The notes under the pieces: model-generated
The model's input: only the letters and a program-made list of their open reading frames with translations
Told to the model about the DNA's origin: nothing
Database searches by the model: none
Position numbers and translations under genes: made by a program
In this document: piece by piece, positions 1-9,433 of the stretch
Layout: each line of letters opens with the position of its first letter
Position numbering within the stretch: the stretch's first letter is position 1
Source of the DNA: Microbacterium sp.
Lineage (GTDB): Bacteria; Actinomycetota; Actinomycetes; Actinomycetales; Microbacteriaceae
Direction of reading: 5' to 3'
DNA length: 40,056 nt
NCBI RefSeq assembly: GCF_029263575.1
Contig: NZ_JAJUFV010000009.1
Span: 1-40,056, forward strand

Positions 1-1
1 C

Positions 2-1036
2 ACTGATGTGTCAGGCAGCGGTTCGCCCGACGGTCGCACCCCGGTGGGAACCATCGACAGCGACCACGGCACCCTGGTCGCATCGATCGCGGCTGGTCGA
101 GGCAAGAAGGACGGCACGGGAATGATCGGTGTCGCGCCGGAGGCGAACCTGCTGTCGGTGTCGATCGGGTTCGGTGCCGCGGCCGTGGTGCCGTTTGTTG
201 AACAGCTGGAGAAAGGCATCCGCTGGGCGGTCGACAACGGGGCTGACATCATCAACATGTCGCTCACCACCAACACGCTCGACTGGGACGAGAGCTGGGA
301 CGACGCGTTTCTCTATGCTTTCGAGCACGACGTCGTGGTCGTGGTCGCGGCGGGAAACCGGGGGAGCGGAACGTCGGTGATCGGCGCTCCGGCCACGATT
401 CCCGGTGTGCTGCCGGTCGCCGGCGTCGACCAGACCGGCATCGCCAGCCAGGAGGCGTCCACGCAGGGCATCACGATTGGCATCTCAGCACCCAGCGAGG
501 GGCTGCTGGGGATCGCGGCCGATGGCACGCTGACGCACTGGAAGGGAACGAGCGGGGCGGCGCCGATCGTCGCGGGAGTTGCGGCGCTGATTCGCTCGGC
601 GCATCCCGAGCTGGATGCCGCGAACGTCATCAACCGCATCATCAAGACCGCTATCCCAGTTCCCGGGGTGGAGCAGGTGCCTGATCCGCTGTATGGGTAC
701 GGGCTGTTGGATGCGAAGAAGGCGGTTTCGGCATCCGTCCCGCTCGTCGATGAGAACCCGATGGGTGACCTCGCCGAGTGGGTGCGTCTGTACCGTCGTG
801 CCGAGGCGGATCCGCTGCCGGCGCCCGAGCTGACGCCCGTCGAGATCGAGCCGTTGCCCGCTCCGGAGCCGCCCACAGAAGCCGGTTCGCCTTTGCTGCC
901 GAGCGCAGAATCGCTACGCTATGGCACACTGCCGCTCATGGCACTCACAGTGCCTGGTATTCTAATTGGGCTAGGCGTCACTGCTGCTGCCCGGCGCATC
1001 CGAACGGCGCGCGCGCAACGCACGCCAGCACCCTGA
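2..1036 (+). CDS. S8 (subtilisin/mycosin-like) serine protease, 5' end outside window
   Basis: Frame open to the left edge. Has HGTLVASIAAG (catalytic His region), VVVAAGNRG, GTSGAAPIVAGVAAL (catalytic Ser region) and a C-terminal TM segment followed by basic residues. Confidence 0.88.
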   Translation, partial: TDVSGSGSPDGRTPVGTIDSDHGTLVASIAAGRGKKDGTGMIGVAPEANLLSVSIGFGAAAVVPFVEQLEKGIRWAVDNGADIINMSLTTNTLDWDESWDDAFLYAFEHDVVVVVAAGNRGSGTSVIGAPATIPGVLPVAGVDQTGIASQEASTQGITIGISAPSEGLLGIAADGTLTHWKGTSGAAPIVAGVAALIRSAHPELDAANVINRIIKTAIPVPGVEQVPDPLYGYGLLDAKKAVSASVPLVDENPMGDLAEWVRLYRRAEADPLPAPELTPVEIEPLPAPEPPTEAGSPLLPSAESLRYGTLPLMALTVPGILIGLGVTAAARRIRTARAQRTPAP

Positions 1037-1053
1037 CGAGGAGTTACCCACCT

Positions 1054-2523
1054 GTGCCTGAGAACAGCACTGTGCCCAAGATCCTGATTGTCGGCGGCGG
1101 TTACGCGGGTTTTTACACAGCTTGGAAGCTCGAGAAGCACCTCCGCAAGGGCGAGGCCGAGGTCACGGTCGTTGACCCGCTGCCGTACATGACGTACCTG
1201 CCGTTCCTTCCCGAGGTTGCCGCGGGGTCGATCGAGCCGCGTCACGCGGTGGTCTCGACGCGTCGTCACCTCAAGCGCACCAACGTGATCGCCGCGAAGG
1301 TCACGAACATCGACCACGCGAACAAGGTCGCCACCATCACCCCGAGCGAGGGCGAGGCGTACGAGTTCGCCTACGACCAGATCGTCGTGACGGCCGGCTC
1401 GGTTTCGCGTACGTTCCCGATTCCCGGTATCGCTGACAACGCGATCGGCATGAAGTCGATCGAAGAGGCCGTCTGGGTGCGTGACAAGCTGCTGTCCAAC
1501 TTCGACAAGGCGGCGGCGCTTCCGGCCGGACCGGAACGCGAGCGCCTGCTGACAGTCGTCGTCGTCGGCGGTGGATTCGCCGGTATCGAGACGTTCGCCG
1601 AGCTGCGTTCATTCGCGTCGGCGCTACTCAAGCGCTACCCCGAGCTCACGTTCGACGAGACGCACTTCCACCTCGTCGAGGCGATGGGGCGCATCATGCC
1701 CGAGGTCTCGCTGAAGACGAGTGAGTGGGTGCTCAAAGATCTCGCGAAGCGCGGCGCGAACGTGCACCTCGACACGCAGGTCACGGGCGCTGTCGGCGGT
1801 AACGTCGAGCTGTCGACCGGTGAGGTCATCCCCAGCGACATCATCGTATGGACGGCCGGTGTGATGGCGAACCCGCAGGTGGTGCGCGCGGGCGACCTGC
1901 CGACCGAAGAGCGCGGTCGCATCCGTGCCGAGGCGACGCTTCGCGTCGTCGACGCCGAGGGTGCGGTCGTCGAGGGCGCCTGGACTGCCGGCGACGTCTC
2001 GGCTGTCCCCGACCTGACCGGCGGCGGCGTCGGCGGCTTCTGCGTGCCGAACGCTCAGCACGCGGTACGCCAGGCGAAGCGCCTGGCGAAGAACCTCACG
2101 GCGACGCTTCGCGGTGAAGAGCCGGTTGATTACATCCACAAGAACCTCGGTGCGGTTGCCGGTCTCGGCCTCGGTACCGGCGTGTTCCAGTCGGGCAAGA
2201 TCGCGCTGAAGGGCTTCCTCGCCTGGGTCGCGCACCGCGGGTACCACGGTCTGGCGATGCCGACCTGGGAGCGCAAGTGGCGCGTGCTCTGGGGCTGGTG
2301 GCACAACCTGTGGCTCGACCGCGATATCGTGAACCTCGAGAAGGTTCAAGAGCCTCGTGCGTTCTTCGAGGCGTTCGCGTCGCGCCCGCGTCCCCAGACG
2401 GATGCTGCGCCCGCCGCCGACGCGAAGCCCGCTGCCGAGAAGCCTGCTGCGGCGAAGCCCGCCGCGAAGAAGGCGTCCGCTGACGGAGCACCGACTGAGC
2501 AGGCAAAGGTCGCAGCGAAGTAG
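1054..2523 (+). CDS. ndh: NAD(P)/FAD-dependent oxidoreductase, type II NADH dehydrogenase (NDH-2)
   Basis: GTG start at 1054 (VPENSTVPKILIVGGGYAGFYTAWKLE); two dinucleotide-binding GGG motifs; Ala/Lys/Pro-rich C-terminal tail. Upstream extension of ORF 778 overlaps the protease gene and is rejected. Confidence 0.92.
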   Translation: MPENSTVPKILIVGGGYAGFYTAWKLEKHLRKGEAEVTVVDPLPYMTYLPFLPEVAAGSIEPRHAVVSTRRHLKRTNVIAAKVTNIDHANKVATITPSEGEAYEFAYDQIVVTAGSVSRTFPIPGIADNAIGMKSIEEAVWVRDKLLSNFDKAAALPAGPERERLLTVVVVGGGFAGIETFAELRSFASALLKRYPELTFDETHFHLVEAMGRIMPEVSLKTSEWVLKDLAKRGANVHLDTQVTGAVGGNVELSTGEVIPSDIIVWTAGVMANPQVVRAGDLPTEERGRIRAEATLRVVDAEGAVVEGAWTAGDVSAVPDLTGGGVGGFCVPNAQHAVRQAKRLAKNLTATLRGEEPVDYIHKNLGAVAGLGLGTGVFQSGKIALKGFLAWVAHRGYHGLAMPTWERKWRVLWGWWHNLWLDRDIVNLEKVQEPRAFFEAFASRPRPQTDAAPAADAKPAAEKPAAAKPAAKKASADGAPTEQAKVAAK

Positions 2524-2589
2524 CGACGCCCGCGCCCGACGGGTGCGGCTCGGTGGAGCGGTGGACGCGAAGATCCTCGGCAATCGCCG

Positions 2590-2662
2590 TGCCCCCACTG
2601 GGACTCGAACCCAGACTGAAGCGATTTTAAGTCGCCTTCCTCTGCCATTGGGATATGGGGGC
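2590..2662 (-). tRNA. tRNA-Leu(UAA) candidate, 73 nt, short variable loop
   Basis: Hand-folded cloverleaf: acceptor GCCCCCA/TGGGGGC, anticodon stem GGCGA/TCGCT, loop CTTAAAA, T arm CTGGG-TTCGAGT-CCCAG, discriminator A; CCA not encoded. Confidence 0.88.
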
Positions 2663-2716
2663 GTGACGACAAGCTTATCCTCGCGCGCGATCGGCGTTGC
2701 GTCGTAGGGTAGGGGA

Positions 2717-3952
2717 GTGCTCGACCTCACTGCCGACCTGAGTCTCGACGGGTCACCCCCACGCGCGTGGGAGACGCCATCCCACTGGTGGCCGAGGTTG
2801 ACGGATGCCACGCGCCACCTGCCCGCGCCGGTCTCCGTCATCGACCTCGACGCCCTGCGATACAACGCGATGGACCTGCTGGTGCGCTCGGGCGGCGTCC
2901 CCATTCGCGTCGCATCCAAATCAGTCCGTGTGCGCGAAGTGCTCGACGCCGTGCTGCGGATCCCGGGGTATCAGGGCATCCTGTCGTTCTCGATCGCCGA
3001 GGCGCTCTGGCTCGCCGAGACGCACGACGACATCGTCCTCGGCTACCCGACCGCAGACCGCGCCGGGCTCGAGACTCTCGTGCACGACGAATCAGCGGCC
3101 GCACGCATCACGCTCATGGTCGACGACGTCGCGCATCTCGACCTCATCGACAGCATCGCCGGGCCCGACCACCGCGAGACGATCCGTGTGGCCATTGACG
3201 CTGACGCGTCATGGCGCTCGCCGCTACTCGGCCACATCGGCGTGCGTCGATCGCCGTTGTTCACCGCCGCCGACGTCGCCGCTTTCGCCCGTACCATCAC
3301 CCGACGGCGCGGGTTCCGACTCGTCGGTCTGCAGATGTACGAAGCGCAGATCGCCGGTCAGGGCGACAACGGACCCGACGCACCGGTGATCCGCATGGTG
3401 CAGGCACGATCGCGCGAAGATCTGCGCGTTCGACGAGCCGAGATCGCGGAGGCGCTGATCTCGATCGCCCCGCTGGAGTTCATCAACGGCGGCGGAACGG
3501 GCTCGCTGGAATTCACCGGCAGCGACCAGGCCGTCACCGAGGCATCAGCCGGCAGCGGCCTGCTCGGCGGGCACCTCTTCGATGGGTACCGTTCGTTCCG
3601 CCCCGCACCTGCCGCCGCATTCGCCTTCGACGTCGTGCGGCGCCCGGCCGCCGACATCGCCACCGTGCTCGGCGGAGGATGGATTGCCTCCGGCCCCGCC
3701 GTCGCGTCGCGGCAGCCCAGGGCCGTGTGGCCCGAGGGGCTGCGCACGATGCCCCGCGAAGCCGCCGGAGAGGTGCAGACGCCGCTCCAAGGTACCGCCG
3801 CGCGCGAGCTGGCCCTCGGCGACCGTGTGTGGTTCCGACACGCGAAAAGCGGCGAGCCCGCCGAACGCATCAACGCGTACCACCTGGTCTCCGGCTCCGA
3901 GGTGCTTGGCGAGCTTCCCACCTACCGCGGCCAGGGAAAGGCGTTTCTGTGA
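2717..3952 (+). CDS. Amino acid deaminase/aldolase (alanine racemase N-terminal fold, PLP-dependent)
   Basis: PLP barrel-type N-terminus (VSVIDLDALRYNAMDLL...VRVASKSVRVREVLDAVL). Stop overlaps the next gene's GTG. Confidence 0.82.
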   Translation: MLDLTADLSLDGSPPRAWETPSHWWPRLTDATRHLPAPVSVIDLDALRYNAMDLLVRSGGVPIRVASKSVRVREVLDAVLRIPGYQGILSFSIAEALWLAETHDDIVLGYPTADRAGLETLVHDESAAARITLMVDDVAHLDLIDSIAGPDHRETIRVAIDADASWRSPLLGHIGVRRSPLFTAADVAAFARTITRRRGFRLVGLQMYEAQIAGQGDNGPDAPVIRMVQARSREDLRVRRAEIAEALISIAPLEFINGGGTGSLEFTGSDQAVTEASAGSGLLGGHLFDGYRSFRPAPAAAFAFDVVRRPAADIATVLGGGWIASGPAVASRQPRAVWPEGLRTMPREAAGEVQTPLQGTAARELALGDRVWFRHAKSGEPAERINAYHLVSGSEVLGELPTYRGQGKAFL

Positions 3953-5262
3953 CACGTCCCGGCGGAACCTGGCAGAACTGGGCCCGATCAGCGCACACGA
4001 GACCAGCCCGCGTCGAACGTCCCCGCACACCCGAAGGCGTACAGCGGGCCGTGCAAGCGGCGATCGCGCACAACCTGCCCATTAAAGCCGTCGGAGCCGG
4101 GCACAGCTTCACCGGCATCGCCGTTGCGCCCGGCGTTCTTCTTGAGCTCGACGACATGCAGGGCGTGGCATCCGTCGATCTGGCGCGAAGTCGCGTGACG
4201 TTCCTCGCCGGCACCCGACTGCACCGCATCCCGCGGCTCCTCGCCCCCTACGGCCTGGCGATGCAGAACCTCGGCGACATCGACCGGCAGTCGATCGCCG
4301 GTGCGATCTCGACCGGAACCCACGGGACAGGCGTCGAGTTCGGCGGACTCGCCACCCAGGTCGTCGCGGTGACGCTCATCACCGGGGAGGGCGAGTTTCT
4401 CACCATCAGCGACACCGAGAACGCCGAGATGCTTCCCGCCGTCGCCCTCGGACTCGGCGCCCTCGGCCTGATCGTCGAGGTGACCGTCCAGTGCGTCCCT
4501 GCGTTCGTCATGCACGCGATCGACGAGCCGATGCCGCTCGACGAGGTCATCCAGACGCTGGATGAGCGGGCGACGGCATCCGATCATTTCGAGTTCTACT
4601 GGTTCCCGCACACCGAGGTCGCACTCACGAAGCGACAGACGCGACTGCCCGAATCCGCTCCGCGCCACCCGCTGCCGCGCTTTGGCCGCTGGGTCGACGA
4701 GAGCCTGCTCTCGAACGGGGTGTACCGGATGGTGTGCGCCACAGGCAAGGTGATCCCTGCTGTCACGCCACCGCTGAATCGGCTCGCCGTGCAGCTCACC
4801 GGCGACCGGGAATACACTGACCGCTCGCACCGCGTGTTTACCCAGAGCCGCACTGTGCGATTTCGTGAGATGGAGTACGCCCTTCCGATCGAGAACGTCG
4901 CAGCTGCTTTTCGCGCCATCCAGGAGAAGGTCAGCGAGCGCCGGTGGCGGATCGAGTTCCCGGTCGAAGTGCGCTTCGCGGCCGCTGACGACCGTTGGCT
5001 CTCGACAGCGCACGGCCGCACCAGCGGATACATCGCCGTGCACCGGTACTGGCGTGCGGACCCGACCGAGTACTTCGAAGCCGTCGAACAGATCTGCCTC
5101 GAACACGGCGGGCGCCCGCACTGGGGGAAGCTCCACACACTTCACGCCGCGCAGCTGCGCGAACGCTACCCGCGCTTCGATGATTTCGTGTCGCTTCGCG
5201 ACAGTCTCGACCCACAGCGTCGATTCACGAACCGCTACCTCGAACGCGTACTCGGCGAATGA
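3949..5262 (+). CDS. FAD-binding D-arabinono-1,4-lactone oxidase family protein
   Basis: GTG start at 3949 overlapping the upstream stop; GHSFTGIAVAPGVLLELDDMQG, STGTHGTG and C-terminal HWGKLHTL motifs. Confidence 0.88.
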   Translation: MTRPGGTWQNWARSAHTRPARVERPRTPEGVQRAVQAAIAHNLPIKAVGAGHSFTGIAVAPGVLLELDDMQGVASVDLARSRVTFLAGTRLHRIPRLLAPYGLAMQNLGDIDRQSIAGAISTGTHGTGVEFGGLATQVVAVTLITGEGEFLTISDTENAEMLPAVALGLGALGLIVEVTVQCVPAFVMHAIDEPMPLDEVIQTLDERATASDHFEFYWFPHTEVALTKRQTRLPESAPRHPLPRFGRWVDESLLSNGVYRMVCATGKVIPAVTPPLNRLAVQLTGDREYTDRSHRVFTQSRTVRFREMEYALPIENVAAAFRAIQEKVSERRWRIEFPVEVRFAAADDRWLSTAHGRTSGYIAVHRYWRADPTEYFEAVEQICLEHGGRPHWGKLHTLHAAQLRERYPRFDDFVSLRDSLDPQRRFTNRYLERVLGE

Positions 5263-5332
5263 GATTCGCCCAGTCGCCGTGCAGATTACGCCGTTAGGAT
5301 AAGAAAAACTCGTTAAAGGGGGGTTGTGTGCC

Positions 5333-5899
5333 ATGGAGTGGCTCATTCCGGTTCTGATCGTCGTCGCGGTACTCGTGCTCATCGGCATCTACTTCTGGGC
5401 GACCTACAACTCCCTCGTGCAGCTGAACGTCCGCGTTGACGAGGCATGGAGCGGAATCACCGTTCAGCTCAAGCGTCGAGCCGATCTCATTCCGAACCTC
5501 ATCGAGACGGTGAAGGGCTACGCGTCACACGAGAAGGCTGTCTTCGAGAACGTCACGCGCGCCCGCGCGGAAACACTTTCAGCGACGAGCCCCGGCGAAG
5601 CCGGTATCGCCGAAGGACACCTGCAGCAGGCGCTGAAGAGCCTGTTCGCCGTGGCCGAGGCCTACCCGCAGCTGCAGGCGAGCCAGAATTTCCTGCAGGT
5701 GCAGCACGCGCTGGTCGACACCGAAGACAAGATTCAGGCGGCTCGCCGCTTCTACAACGGCGGCGTGCGCGAGCTCAACACCAAGATCAAGGTCTTCCCG
5801 AACAACCTGTTCGCCAAGGGGCTCGGCTTCACCGAACGCGAGTTCTTCGAGGTCGCCGACGGTGCGACGATCGCCGAGCCACCGCGCGTCCAGTTCTGA
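5333..5899 (+). CDS. LemA family protein
   Basis: N-terminal TM then ATYNSLVQLNVRVDEAWSGITVQLKRRADLIPNLIETVKGYASHE, typical LemA. Confidence 0.93.
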   Translation: MEWLIPVLIVVAVLVLIGIYFWATYNSLVQLNVRVDEAWSGITVQLKRRADLIPNLIETVKGYASHEKAVFENVTRARAETLSATSPGEAGIAEGHLQQALKSLFAVAEAYPQLQASQNFLQVQHALVDTEDKIQAARRFYNGGVRELNTKIKVFPNNLFAKGLGFTEREFFEVADGATIAEPPRVQF

Positions 5900-5913
5900 C
5901 GAACGACTCGGCA

Positions 5914-5990
5914 CTGAGCCGACCACCCGCTGCCTGAGTTGACCGTCGGTCTCTGAGCTGACCGCGGGTCCCTGAGGTTGTCGAAGGGTC
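5914..5990. repeat. Four degenerate ~20-bp tandem units starting CTGAGnnnnnc, last one resembling the dispersed CTGAGcctGTCGAAG motif
   Basis: ctgagccgaccacccgctgc / ctgagttgaccgtcggtct / ctgagctgaccgcgggtcc / ctgaggttgtcgaagggtcc read directly. Confidence 0.6.
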
Positions 5991-5999
5991 CGCGTCGCG

Positions 6000-6890
6000 T
6001 CACCACACCGACAACACGATGTCATCGTCAGTGAACGCCACATCGCCACGTAACGCCCAGTTCGAGGTGCGATACGTCACCGTCGTCTCTGAACCGTCGT
6101 CGACACTCGTGCCGTTGACGGTGGCGACGAGCACGCCGCCGCCGGCCTGAAACGAGGTCAGCGTCAGCGTGACCGTCGGAAGCTGCTCGATGCGGTAGGT
6201 GATGCTGCTCACCGCCGAGAGGTCGGCCGCCCACGGGATGCTGATGCCACAGGATGCTGCGACTGCTGTTGCCGGTTCTGTGCACATCTCGAGGTACGTC
6301 GTGAGCTGGTCTTGCGCGTGTTCGGCGGCTGCGGGGGTGAGCGCGCCTTCGACGGCAACCGTCTCTGATGAACCGGGCGTGATCTGCACCGTCGCGTTGC
6401 CCGCCAAGAACTCGGCCGGCGAGGCGACCATCTCATACTGCGCGGGCAGCAGCTGTGCAGCAGCACCCGCTGCGAACACAGCGTCGCCGACAGCCACAGC
6501 GATGTCAGCCTGAGCCGAGCCGAAAGCGGCTGCCTGATCGGGCACCCATCGTCCGCCGCTTCGGACCATCGGAATCTCGGTATCGACGCGTTCGCCTGCT
6601 ATCGAGAACGACGCACTCACCGATGCAGAGGAGCCGCTCTCGGTCATCTCGCCGACGCGCACATCACTGATGTATTCGCTCGCCGCGGCGAAGGCCGCCG
6701 CGGCCTCGGGCGGCACATCAAGGCCGGTTGCCTGCACGGCCGCGACGTCGCCGCGCTCGAGTGCCTGCAGATACGCCCGCGCCTGATCTTCCGCGCTTCC
6801 GCCGCGTGGAATCAGCAGCCATACCGCCGTGGCGACCACCGCAGCAGCCATGGCTACGCCGACGATGATCCAGACGGTGCGCCGTTTCAT
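6000..6890 (-). CDS. Hypothetical membrane-anchored/secreted protein
   Basis: MKRRTVWIIVGVAMAAAVVATAVWLLIP signal anchor; stop overlaps start region of neighbour. Confidence 0.75.
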   Translation of the reverse strand: MKRRTVWIIVGVAMAAAVVATAVWLLIPRGGSAEDQARAYLQALERGDVAAVQATGLDVPPEAAAAFAAASEYISDVRVGEMTESGSSASVSASFSIAGERVDTEIPMVRSGGRWVPDQAAAFGSAQADIAVAVGDAVFAAGAAAQLLPAQYEMVASPAEFLAGNATVQITPGSSETVAVEGALTPAAAEHAQDQLTTYLEMCTEPATAVAASCGISIPWAADLSAVSSITYRIEQLPTVTLTLTSFQAGGGVLVATVNGTSVDDGSETTVTYRTSNWALRGDVAFTDDDIVLSVW

Positions 6891-8146
6891 ACTTCCTCGC
6901 GAGCGTGCGTGTGGCGCTGCACGTCGTTGCGCACGGCACGAAGGGCATCGGCCACAGCCTCGGTCGCGTCACCCCACCCCGACACCGAGATGTTCTCCAG
7001 GCCCTGCCACTGCGCGGCCAAGGCGAGTTCGCGAGCGAGAGGTACCGCATCGCCGGCCTGCGACTGCGGTTCCCACCACGCAGACTGCACCTGCAGCGTC
7101 GATGTCGCTCGCTCGGCCTTCAGATCGACCCGGGAGACGATGCGGTCGCCGACGAGCACCGGCAGCGAGTAGTAGCCATACCGGCGCTTGTGCGCGGGCA
7201 CATAGATCTCGATGCGGTAGTCGAGCTCGAATGCGCGCAGCGCACGTTCGCGGAACCACACGACCGGATCGAACGGCGTGAGAATCGACGCGGCGTCGAT
7301 GCGGCGGGGCAGCACTGCATCGCGATGCAACCAGGACGGTATGGGCTGATCGTTTCGCTGCCAGCCGCGCACCTCGACGGGCTGCAGTTCACCCAGTTCG
7401 ACCAGTTCACCGATCGCCTGCCGGATCGCCACGCGATCACGGATGCGGTAGTAATCGGCCAGGTCGCTCTCGGCGGCCACCCCGGACGATCGAGCGGCGC
7501 GCCGCACCAGCTCACGAATCGCCTCGTCGCGCGGAATCACACGCTCGCGCACATGGGCGGGGATCACCTGCTCTTCTAAAGCGTAAGTGCGCTCGAACCC
7601 GCGACGGCCGCTGATGGCGACATCGCCCGTGCGCCATAGATGTTCGAGGGCGAGCTTGACGTCGTCCCAATCCCACCAGGTCCCTCGTTCGCGTGGGGCA
7701 TCGGCGCGAAGCTGGGCAGGCCGCAGCGGTCCTCGGTCGCGCAGCTCGTCGGTGACCCACGCGATCGTGCGTGCGTTCTGGCTCAGCCACGATTGCGGGT
7801 CAGACTCCCATCGTCTGCGGAATGCCTCCATGCGAAAGCGCCACAGGGCCCAGTCGTCGATCGGCATGAACGTCGCCTCGTGTGCGAGGTACTCGACGTA
7901 ATGGGTGGTCCGCGACAGGAACACCCGATCGAGCAGAGCAGAGTCGTAGGCGCCCAGCCGCGAGAACAGCGGCAGGTAATGACTGCGGGCGAACACATTC
8001 ACCGAGTCGATCTGCAGCACGCCCAGGCGCTGCATCGCCCGGTGCAGATGCCGCACGGAGACCTCACTGCTCGGGCGGCGCCTGCTGAACCCCTGGGCGC
8101 CCAAAGCGACGCGACGCGCCTGCGCCGCGCTCAGAGTCTCTGCCAT
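6887..8146 (-). CDS. Winged-helix DNA-binding domain protein, YcaQ-like family
   Basis: Start ATG at 8146 (MAETLSAAQARRVALGAQGF); VLQIDSVNVFARSHYLPLFSRLG and FDPVVWFRERALRAFELDYRIEIYVPAHKRRYGYYSLPVL motifs. Confidence 0.87.
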   Translation of the reverse strand: MAETLSAAQARRVALGAQGFSRRRPSSEVSVRHLHRAMQRLGVLQIDSVNVFARSHYLPLFSRLGAYDSALLDRVFLSRTTHYVEYLAHEATFMPIDDWALWRFRMEAFRRRWESDPQSWLSQNARTIAWVTDELRDRGPLRPAQLRADAPRERGTWWDWDDVKLALEHLWRTGDVAISGRRGFERTYALEEQVIPAHVRERVIPRDEAIRELVRRAARSSGVAAESDLADYYRIRDRVAIRQAIGELVELGELQPVEVRGWQRNDQPIPSWLHRDAVLPRRIDAASILTPFDPVVWFRERALRAFELDYRIEIYVPAHKRRYGYYSLPVLVGDRIVSRVDLKAERATSTLQVQSAWWEPQSQAGDAVPLARELALAAQWQGLENISVSGWGDATEAVADALRAVRNDVQRHTHAREEV

Positions 8147-8239
8147 GTGGTCAGCGTATCGCCACGCTCCGACATCGCATCCGGCCGCTCTCGACGACTT
8201 CACACATTCAGCATCGCCACCACAAACTAGACTGGCCAG

Positions 8240-9433
8240 ATGACGGAAGAGAAGCGTCCACGCAAGCGCGACTTTCTGTGGGGCGCCATGCCGACAGACC
8301 GCACCGTGTCCACGACGACCGATCAGGCCGTGCCCTTCTCGCTCCGCGTCGCCGCGGCCTACGCGTGGCGACTGCTGCTCATCGCAGCCGCAGCCGGCGT
8401 GATCATCTGGGTCGTCATTCAGCTCAAGCTCCTGGTCATTCCGATGCTCGTCGGCATTCTCGTCACGGCGCTGTTGTGGCCGGCATTCGAATGGATGCTC
8501 CGCAGACACGTCCCGCGCTGGCTGGCGATCATCATCTCGCTCCTGGGAACCCTCGCGATCGTCGCCGGGTTGCTGTGGCTCGTCGGCTGGCAGATCGCGC
8601 GCCAGTGGTCAGACGTGCAGGCCAGCACGGTGGCAGCCGTCGAAGAGCTGCGCCAATACCTCATCAATGGGCCGCTGCACCTGTCCGACACCGACATTCA
8701 GCAGTATCTCGATCAGGCGTTCACCCTGATCGCCGAGCAGGCGCAACTACTGTGGACCGGCGCCCTGGCGATCGGTACGACGTTCGGCCATGTGGCCGTA
8801 GGCGCGCTGCTGACGATCTTCATCCTCATCTGTCTGCTCGCCGACGGAAGCGGCATCTGGCGCTGGACGACGAAGCTCTTTCCCCGCGACGCGCGCCCTG
8901 CGATCGACGCATCCGCCCGCATCGGCTGGCGCACCGTCGTCAACTATGCCAAGACGCAGCTGCTGGTGGCCACGATCGACTCGATCGGCATCGGCATCGG
9001 CGCCTACCTGCTGGGCGTACCGCTGGCCATTCCCGTGGCTGTGCTGGTGTTCCTCGGTGCGTTCATCCCGATCGTGGGTGCTGTCACCACCGGCGCGGTC
9101 GCCGTGTTCCTCGCCCTCGTCTACAACGACCCGTGGAACGCATTCTGGATGCTGGTGGTCGTCATCGGCGTGCAGCAGATCGAGGGACACATTCTGCAGC
9201 CGATTCTGATGGGATCGGCCGTGAAAGTGCATCCGCTCGCCGTCGTGCTCGTCGTCGCCGGTGGATCGATGATCGCCGGCATTCCCGGCGCCCTGTTCGC
9301 CGTGCCGCTCGCGGCCTTCGTGAACGTCGTCGCTGTGACCTTGAGCACGGGGTCATGGAAGACCGGCCGACAACCCGCCGGTGATCTCATCTGGAGTACA
9401 GTGCCGCGCACGCGGCAACGGAGGAATACATGA
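8240..9433 (+). CDS. AI-2E family transporter (PerM-like)
   Basis: Multi-TM protein with FLGAFIPIVGAVTTGAVAV and QQIEGHILQPILMGSAVKVHPLAVVL. Confidence 0.9.
   Translation: MTEEKRPRKRDFLWGAMPTDRTVSTTTDQAVPFSLRVAAAYAWRLLLIAAAAGVIIWVVIQLKLLVIPMLVGILVTALLWPAFEWMLRRHVPRWLAIIISLLGTLAIVAGLLWLVGWQIARQWSDVQASTVAAVEELRQYLINGPLHLSDTDIQQYLDQAFTLIAEQAQLLWTGALAIGTTFGHVAVGALLTIFILICLLADGSGIWRWTTKLFPRDARPAIDASARIGWRTVVNYAKTQLLVATIDSIGIGIGAYLLGVPLAIPVAVLVFLGAFIPIVGAVTTGAVAVFLALVYNDPWNAFWMLVVVIGVQQIEGHILQPILMGSAVKVHPLAVVLVVAGGSMIAGIPGALFAVPLAAFVNVVAVTLSTGSWKTGRQPAGDLIWSTVPRTRQRRNT

Noticed and set aside
778-1053. N-terminal extension of the NDH-2 ORF
   Set aside because: Overlaps the protease CDS in another frame; the Rossmann motif begins just after the GTG at 1054.
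1624-2919. Minus-strand ORF of 431 aa
   Set aside because: Antisense to NDH-2, runs through the tRNA and into the next gene; no domain motifs.
3988-5388. Minus-strand ORF of 466 aa
   Set aside because: Shadow of the lactone oxidase gene, which has convincing FAD-binding motifs on the plus strand.
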